DNA of 27,484 nucleotides from JABSQH01 sp039177505 (GTDB lineage: Bacteria; Actinomycetota; Acidimicrobiia; Acidimicrobiales; Ilumatobacteraceae): positions 1 through 27,484 of the forward strand of contig JBCDFR010000049.1 in assembly GCA_039177505.1 (NCBI GenBank). The letters run 5' to 3'. A model generated the notes under the pieces. It was given only the letters and a program-made list of their open reading frames with translations, made no database searches and was not told the origin of the DNA. A program made the translations under genes and the position numbers. Of the stretch, positions 22,868-27,484 are shown in pieces (positions within the stretch are counted from its first letter, which is position 1; each line of letters begins with the position of its first letter).

Positions 22868-23337
22868 CACTCACCCTCACGCACAAAACCAGCGTGCGCG
22901 AGGGCGCGCCATGACGCCTGATTGCCTTGCGCCGGCGTTGCCGCACAGGCCGTGGTGTCCGGGTACCGGTCGAGCGCATGGTGCGCAAACGCTGCGATGA
23001 TCTGTCGTCCGATGCCTCGGCCGCGGTGGTCGGCGTTCACGAGATAGTCGATGCCGACGGCGTCGGGGACCCCGACCGCCGCATCGTGTTCGTTGTGGTC
23101 CTCGTGTCGATAGCACTGGAATAGTCCAGCGGCGACCGCGTCGACCTCCGGTACCCACATCTCGGTCGGTTCTCGCCCCTCGATCCGTGGGAGGTACTTA
23201 GCACGCACCGCATCGATCTCCGCAGGCTGGTTCCACCAGCGCGCGATCGCCGGGTCGGCGAACCAGTCGACGAGCATCTCGAAGTCGTCATCGGTGAGTG
23301 GACGGAACCGGACAGCCGGCTCTGGTGATTCCTGCAT
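22804..23337 (-). CDS. GNAT acetyltransferase, aminoglycoside 6'-N-acetyltransferase-like subgroup
   Basis: 177 residues from ATG 23337. VRFRPLTDDDFEMLVDWFAD with ARWWNQP, and later VGIDYLVNADHRGRGIGRQI (acetyl-CoA loop R-G-x-G-x-G), IAAFAHHALDRYPD and QASWRALAHAGFVREGE match GNAT enzymes of the AAC(6')/siderophore acetyltransferase-like group. They acetylate an amine using acetyl-CoA; whether aminoglycosides are substrates cannot be judged. The frame is open to 23394, but ATG 23337 starts at the first beta strand. It is divergent from the alpha-galactosidase gene. Confidence 0.85.
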   Translation of the reverse strand: MQESPEPAVRFRPLTDDDFEMLVDWFADPAIARWWNQPAEIDAVRAKYLPRIEGREPTEMWVPEVDAVAAGLFQCYRHEDHNEHDAAVGVPDAVGIDYLVNADHRGRGIGRQIIAAFAHHALDRYPDTTACAATPAQGNQASWRALAHAGFVREGECQPPDEPTAFVYVLRRTAVSS

Positions 23338-23407
23338 CCGATCACAGAGTCTGCTCGGAAAAGCAGACCTCGCGGCGCCGATGAGTGGCGACAACGCTTC
23401 GAGTGCC

Positions 23408-23413
23408 TACCGT
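23408..23413 (+). promoter_or_regulatory. putative -10 box of the alpha-galactosidase gene
   Basis: TACCGT lies 8 nt before the GTG at 23422. Confidence 0.4.
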
Positions 23414-23421
23414 CTCGTCCC

Positions 23422-25524
23422 GTGAACACGCTGCATCGCCTGACGGCAGCACACCTCGACGTCATCATCGACACCTTGACGACGCCGACGATCCGCTATT
23501 TCGGCGCGCCATTGGGCGACATCGATGCTGCGACGCTGATCGGCGCGCTCGATCGACCACTGGTCCCCGGCGGACTCGACGCCGAACCTCCACTGGCGAT
23601 CGTTCCCGAAGCGGGAGGTGGGTTCTTCGGTCGCCCGGGACTGCTCGGCCATCGTCCGACGGGCATCGACCACGCGCCGGTGTTCGCCGTGGCGGGGGTC
23701 GAGCGCAACGAGCATTCGTTGCGCTTCGACTCCATCGACGAGGTGGGCGCGCTCCGGCTGGTGACCACCGTCTCGCTCGACGACGCGCTGACCGTGTCGG
23801 TATCGGTGCGCAACGAGGGGCCGACCCGGTACCACCTCGACGCGCTCACCGTGACACTGCCGCTGCCCGACCACGTCGATCAGCTGTTGCTGTTCGACGG
23901 ACGATGGGCCCGCGAGTTCGCGACACGGCGGGTCGACTGGGTGGAAGGAATACATCAGATCGACAACCGCCGAGGTCGGACGTCGCACGAACATCCACCG
24001 TTGCTCTTTGCCGGTTACCAGGGATTCGGGGAGTGGCGCGGCGATGTCTGGGGTGCCCACCTCGCGTGGAGTGGCAACCACTCGATTCGTGCCGAGCGGC
24101 TGGCCGATGGGCGGCGCTACCTCCAGCTCGGCGAATTGCTGCAACCGGGCGAAGTGGTGCTCGAACCGGGCGAGTCGTACCGCACGCCTGACGTGATCGC
24201 CGTGCACGGCGACGGGCTGACGCCCGCTAGCTGGGGCTTCCACCGCACGGTTCGGCGGCGAGGTCCGCAGCGCACCGCGCCGCGGCCGGTCGTGGCCAAC
24301 ACTTGGGAGGCGATGTACTTCGATCACGATCCCGTCGCTGTCCGGGCACTTGCGGATGCAGCGGCCGCCGTGGGGGTCGAACGGTTGGTGCTCGACGACG
24401 GATGGTTCGGTGGCCGCCGCGACGACACCGCCGGACTGGGCGACTGGGTCGTGTCTGCCGACGTCTACCCCGACGGGCTCGCGCCGTTGATCGATCACGT
24501 GCGGGGCCTCGGAATGGAGTTTGGGATCTGGGTCGAGCCCGAAATGGTCAATACCGATTCGGAGCTGTACCGCGCCCATCCCGACTGGGTGCTGGCTGAT
24601 CACCGACGGGCGCCTGTGCTCGGCCGCAATCAGCTGGTGCTCGACATCAGCCGAGACGACGCCTTCGCCTATGTGCTCGGTCAACTCGATGCGCTCCTTG
24701 CCGAACACGACATCGCCTACGTGAAGTGGGACATGAACCGACCGCACGTCGCCCCTGCAGCTTTCGGTGCACCCGGCACTCGGCGACAGACACTGGCGAT
24801 GTATCGACTTCTCGACGAGCTGCGGGAACGGCATCCAGACGTCGAGTTCGAGACGTGTTCGGGCGGCGGGGGACGAATCGATCTCGAGATCTTGCGGAGA
24901 GCAGAGCGGGTGTGGGCGAGTGACTGCATCGATCCGCTCGAGCGACAGGTGATCCAGCGAGGTCTGTCGATGCTGCTACCGCCAGAGGTCGTCGGTGCTC
25001 ACATCGGCGCCCCGCGCGCTCACACCACGCAGCGCACGGCACGCACGTCGTTCAGAACGGCGACTGCACTGTTCGGACACCTCGGTGTGGAGTGCGATAT
25101 CGGTGCGCAAACGCCAGGAGAGCAAGAGCGCATTGCCGAGGCGATCTCGCTGTATCGCAGGTTCCGCCCGTTGATCCACGCCGGTGATGTCGTGCGGTTC
25201 GACACCGAGCGGTCGGTAGTGGCCCATGGGGTGTATTCCGTCGATCGGAACGAGGCGTTGTTGTCGTTCGCGCAGCTGACCACCTCCCAGCGGCAGATAC
25301 CCGCTCGATGGCTGATTCCGGGTCTGCTCGCCGACGCGCGCTATGCGGTTCGCCATGTGGAGCTCCCGGGCGAGGTGCTGGGGCTCGCGTTCTCCCAGCC
25401 GGCGTGGTGGGGGGCCGACGACCCGTTGGTGTTGACCGGGCGACAGCTGGATCAGCACGGACTGCAGCCACCGGCACTGCATCCCGAGACCGCGGTGCTG
25501 GTACATCTCGGCCGCGTCGCCTGA
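23422..25524 (+). CDS. GH36 alpha-galactosidase
   Basis: 700 residues, the usual size for bacterial GH36. An N-terminal beta-sandwich (about 1-280) precedes the TIM barrel, marked by NTWEAMYFDHD, ERLVLDDGWFGGRRDD, MEFGIWVEPEMVN and the nucleophile Asp437 in VKWDMNRPH. The acid/base Asp501 lies in ERVWASDCIDPLERQ, after the ETCSGGGGRIDLE loop. The enzyme removes alpha-1,6-galactose from raffinose-type sugars or galactomannan fragments. No signal peptide is seen, so it should be cytosolic, implying import of oligosaccharides by a transporter that is not in the window. Start GTG 23422 directly precedes the N-terminal domain. No sugar regulator or transporter is adjacent, so it appears to stand alone. 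Confidence 0.95.
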   Translation: MNTLHRLTAAHLDVIIDTLTTPTIRYFGAPLGDIDAATLIGALDRPLVPGGLDAEPPLAIVPEAGGGFFGRPGLLGHRPTGIDHAPVFAVAGVERNEHSLRFDSIDEVGALRLVTTVSLDDALTVSVSVRNEGPTRYHLDALTVTLPLPDHVDQLLLFDGRWAREFATRRVDWVEGIHQIDNRRGRTSHEHPPLLFAGYQGFGEWRGDVWGAHLAWSGNHSIRAERLADGRRYLQLGELLQPGEVVLEPGESYRTPDVIAVHGDGLTPASWGFHRTVRRRGPQRTAPRPVVANTWEAMYFDHDPVAVRALADAAAAVGVERLVLDDGWFGGRRDDTAGLGDWVVSADVYPDGLAPLIDHVRGLGMEFGIWVEPEMVNTDSELYRAHPDWVLADHRRAPVLGRNQLVLDISRDDAFAYVLGQLDALLAEHDIAYVKWDMNRPHVAPAAFGAPGTRRQTLAMYRLLDELRERHPDVEFETCSGGGGRIDLEILRRAERVWASDCIDPLERQVIQRGLSMLLPPEVVGAHIGAPRAHTTQRTARTSFRTATALFGHLGVECDIGAQTPGEQERIAEAISLYRRFRPLIHAGDVVRFDTERSVVAHGVYSVDRNEALLSFAQLTTSQRQIPARWLIPGLLADARYAVRHVELPGEVLGLAFSQPAWWGADDPLVLTGRQLDQHGLQPPALHPETAVLVHLGRVA

Positions 25525-25530
25525 CGGCGC

Positions 25531-25665
25531 TCAGCGCAGCTCGTCAGCGAAGCGACAACTCGGAAGGTGACGTTCGAGCGTGTCGCCGGTGGAGGCACCC
25601 TCGTTGACGACGCGCCACGACAACGTCGAGCCGTCGGCGAAGTCGACATCGAGACGTGTTTTCAC
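25531..25665 (-). CDS. 44-residue orphan small protein
   Basis: GTG 25665 is preceded by a strong Shine-Dalgarno AAGGAG (25672-25677) at a 6-nt spacing, unusual in a window where many genes look leaderless. It encodes MKTRLDVDFADGSTLSWRVV followed by NEGASTGDTLERHLPSCRFA and DELR. Two short strands (TRLDVDF, LSWRVV) and a small helix may be present, with one Cys. The composition and third-position GC look coding. No signal or membrane segment is seen and the family is not recognised. It is convergent with the alpha-galactosidase (6 bp between stops). Confidence 0.5.
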   Translation of the reverse strand: MKTRLDVDFADGSTLSWRVVNEGASTGDTLERHLPSCRFADELR

Positions 25666-25705
25666 GGTGTGCTCCTTCACTTGCATTTGCGTCCGGATTG
25701 CGTGC

Positions 25706-25726
25706 GACGTCGCCGGCGGCGACGTC
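25706..25726. repeat. perfect inverted repeat between the small protein and gatC
   Basis: GACGTCGCC-GGC-GGCGACGTC has 9-bp arms and a 3-bp spacer. It lies in the 160-bp divergent intergenic region, upstream of both genes, a natural operator position. The regulator is unknown. Confidence 0.4.
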
Positions 25727-25811
25727 ATCCAGATGTGCCTCCAGCCGGTCCAGCCGTTCGGCGTTTCGGCACCGCAGCGGATCTCAGCCTGGGCTCGCGG
25801 AACGCCAGCGG

Positions 25812-25817
25812 TAGCCT
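25812..25817 (+). promoter_or_regulatory. putative -10 box of the gatCA operon
   Basis: TAGCCT lies 8 nt before the GTG at 25826. Confidence 0.4.
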
Positions 25818-25825
25818 CGGCCGCC

Positions 25826-26128
25826 GTGTCCGATCGCATCACCCCCGACGACGTGGTCAAGGTTGCCCGCCTCGCTCGACTCTCGCTGGGCGACGACGAG
25901 CTGGCGGTGGCGACGAGTGAGCTGCGGGCGATGCTCGACCACTTTGCTGACATCGACGCGCTCGACCTCGACGATGTCGAGCCGATGACCCATCCGGTAC
26001 CGATCGACAACGTGATGCGCAACGACGTGCCGTCGCCGACGCTCGACCGCGACGAGGTGCTCGCCGCGGCGCCCGATGCCGCTGACGGTCGCTTCCAGGT
26101 ACCGCCGATCATCGGGTTGGAGGACTGA
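25826..26128 (+). CDS. gatC: Asp-tRNA(Asn)/Glu-tRNA(Gln) amidotransferase subunit C
   Basis: 100 residues, normal for GatC. VSDRITPDDVVKVARLARLS, LRAMLDHFADIDALDLDDVE, PMTHPVP and the terminal GRFQVPPIIGLED are family hallmarks. GatC wraps around GatA and GatB in the GatCAB complex that converts misacylated Glu-tRNA(Gln) and Asp-tRNA(Asn) to the correct forms. GTG 25826 is chosen from the conserved N-terminus and a TAGCCT 8 nt upstream. gatA follows at a 1-bp gap. Confidence 0.95.
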   Translation: MSDRITPDDVVKVARLARLSLGDDELAVATSELRAMLDHFADIDALDLDDVEPMTHPVPIDNVMRNDVPSPTLDRDEVLAAAPDAADGRFQVPPIIGLED

Positions 26129-26129
26129 C

Positions 26130-27484
26130 GTGAGCGACATCGCGCCGCCCACGCTCGACCAGCGTGCTGCCACCATCGCCGAGCGGGTCCGCGCAGGGGA
26201 ACTCAGCGCAACACAGGTCGTTGACGATCACCTTGCCGCGATCGATGCGCACGAGTCCAAAGTGCATGCTTTCAACCTCGTACTCGGTGACGAGGCCCGG
26301 GCGCGTGCGGCAGATGTCGACGCCGCTGTCGCAGCGGGAATCGACGTCGGTCCGCTGGCCGGTGTGCCGATTGCGCTCAAGGACAACATGTGCACCCGCG
26401 GTGTGCCCACGACGTGCTCGTCGAAGATCCTCGAGGGATGGCGCCCGCCGTACGACGCGACGATCGTCGAACGGTTGAGCGATGCCGGCGCGGTGGTGAT
26501 CGGCAAGACCAACCTCGACGAGTTCGCCATGGGCTCGAGCACGGAGAACTCGGCATTCGGTCGAACCAACAACCCACTCGACGTGACACGCGTGCCAGGC
26601 GGATCCAGCGGCGGTTCGGCCGCATCGGTCGCCGCAGGGTTCGCGCCCGTAGCGCTCGGTTCTGACACCGGTGGTTCGATTCGCCAGCCGGCGGCGTTGT
26701 GCGGAGTGGTCGGCGTCAAGCCGACGTACGGCGCGGTCAGCCGACTGGGGTTGGTCGCGTTCGCCTCGAGTCTCGATCAGATCGGACCGTTTGCCCACGA
26801 TGTTGCCGACGCCGCGCTCGTCCTCGAAGCGATCTCGGGCCACGATCCCGGCGACTCGACCTCGATCGATCAGGGGCCGCTCGACCTGACGACGGCGTTG
26901 GCACGCGGCGTCGACGGCATGCGCATCGGACGTATCACCGACCTGCCGGAGGGCGCTGACGCCGATGTGGCTGAGCGTGTCGATCAGGCGTTCGCGGCAC
27001 TTGCCGACGCCGGTGCCACGATCGTCGATGTCTCGGTTCCCGCCTTCGGGTACGGCCTCACCGCTTACTACCTGATCGCTCCTGCCGAAGCGTCGAGCAA
27101 CCTCGCCCGCTACGACGGCGTGCGCTTCGGCATGCGCACTGCAGCGCCGGACACGAACGCGATGTACATCGCCACCCGCACCGAGGGCTTCGGCGCCGAG
27201 GTCAAACGACGCATCATGCTCGGCACGTATGCCTTGTCGGCCGGGTACTACGACGCGTACTACGGCCGCGCCCTCAAGGTGCGCCGTCGGATCGCTCAGG
27301 ACTTCGCCGCCGCCTACGGGCAGGTCGACGCCTTGATCACGCCGGCGTCGCCGAGCGTGGCGTTTCGCGCCGGTGATAAGACGGCCGATCCGATGTCGAT
27401 GTACCTCTGCGACACCTACACCATCCCGGCCAACCTCACCGGCGAACCGGCGATGAGCGTGCCATTCGGACTCGGCGCCGATGG
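26130..27484 (+). CDS. gatA: Asp-tRNA(Asn)/Glu-tRNA(Gln) amidotransferase subunit A (3' end cut by window)
   Basis: 451 residues visible of an expected 480-490. It has the amidase-signature fold with catalytic Lys84 (GVPIALKDN), cis-Ser159 in PGGSSGGSAASVAAG and nucleophile Ser183 in SDTGGSIRQPAALCG, so the Lys-Ser-Ser triad is intact. It hydrolyses glutamine and passes ammonia to GatB. GTG 26130 starts one base after gatC, with Shine-Dalgarno GGAGG at 26119-26123, as expected for an internal operon gene. The gene continues past 27484; gatB is probably downstream or elsewhere. Confidence 0.96.
   Translation, partial: MSDIAPPTLDQRAATIAERVRAGELSATQVVDDHLAAIDAHESKVHAFNLVLGDEARARAADVDAAVAAGIDVGPLAGVPIALKDNMCTRGVPTTCSSKILEGWRPPYDATIVERLSDAGAVVIGKTNLDEFAMGSSTENSAFGRTNNPLDVTRVPGGSSGGSAASVAAGFAPVALGSDTGGSIRQPAALCGVVGVKPTYGAVSRLGLVAFASSLDQIGPFAHDVADAALVLEAISGHDPGDSTSIDQGPLDLTTALARGVDGMRIGRITDLPEGADADVAERVDQAFAALADAGATIVDVSVPAFGYGLTAYYLIAPAEASSNLARYDGVRFGMRTAAPDTNAMYIATRTEGFGAEVKRRIMLGTYALSAGYYDAYYGRALKVRRRIAQDFAAAYGQVDALITPASPSVAFRAGDKTADPMSMYLCDTYTIPANLTGEPAMSVPFGLGAD

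Noticed and set aside
23407..24834. Long minus-strand frame (475 codons) opposite the alpha-galactosidase
   Set aside because: An antisense shadow in GC-rich DNA; the plus strand encodes a complete GH36 enzyme with both catalytic Asp residues.
1..27484. CRISPR arrays, tRNA/rRNA genes, prophage, toxin-antitoxin or restriction systems
   Set aside because: No regularly spaced repeats, no tRNA T-arm with matching acceptor stem, and no proteins of those families were seen.

Overview
This is a GC-rich, densely coded chromosomal segment that reads like an actinobacterium. F420-type and DosR/DevR-type genes, an SCP2-type thiolase with a DUF35 partner, and gatC-gatA all fit. I would guess class Acidimicrobiia (Ilumatobacter-like), but that is an inference from gene style and not a measurement. 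I see no rRNA, tRNA, CRISPR array, intact insertion sequence, prophage or defence island. Most of the window is ordinary chromosomal housekeeping and accessory metabolism.

Layout. (1) 1-1925: a YihY/BrkB-type membrane protein and an F420-type luciferase-like oxidoreductase. (2) 2049-6751: a block resembling the mycobacterial DosR dormancy regulon. It holds three universal stress proteins, a DevR/DosR-like response regulator convergent with a DevS-like PAS histidine kinase, a pyridoxamine-5'-phosphate-oxidase-fold protein, and an internally deleted remnant of a D-lactate dehydrogenase gene. (3) 6779-8435: an SDR, a short and apparently truncated 78-residue protein, a rho-independent terminator and about 600 bases of decayed sequence. 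(4) 8436-11678: a 14-TM drug exporter and a large secreted beta-rich protein. (5) 11787-13159: a PadR regulator with a membrane protein, under a perfect palindromic operator. (6) 13357-15085: a DUF35 protein and an SCP2-type thiolase. (7) 15157-16430: a MerR/GyrI-like regulator translationally coupled to a VOC protein behind a textbook 19-bp-spacer MerR promoter. (8) 16488-18314: a 4HBT thioesterase, a YbaK-type deacylase and an M48 protease. (9) 18669-22745: a TetR regulator divergent from an esterase-lgt operon, then a carboxymuconolactone-decarboxylase-like protein and an alpha/beta hydrolase. (10) 22804-27484: a GNAT acetyltransferase, a GH36 alpha-galactosidase, a 44-residue small protein, gatC, and gatA running off the window end.

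A window-wide pattern stands out. Many first-in-transcript genes have a TANNNT-like -10 box 6-8 nt before the start codon and no Shine-Dalgarno sequence, which predicts leaderless mRNAs. Several internal operon genes (thiolase, gatA) instead carry Shine-Dalgarno sequences. I used this pattern to choose several starts. The most notable individual items are the lactate dehydrogenase remnant (5622-5785), the DosR-like island with its sensor and regulator split into convergent genes, the PadR palindrome, and the decayed block at 7805-8435.
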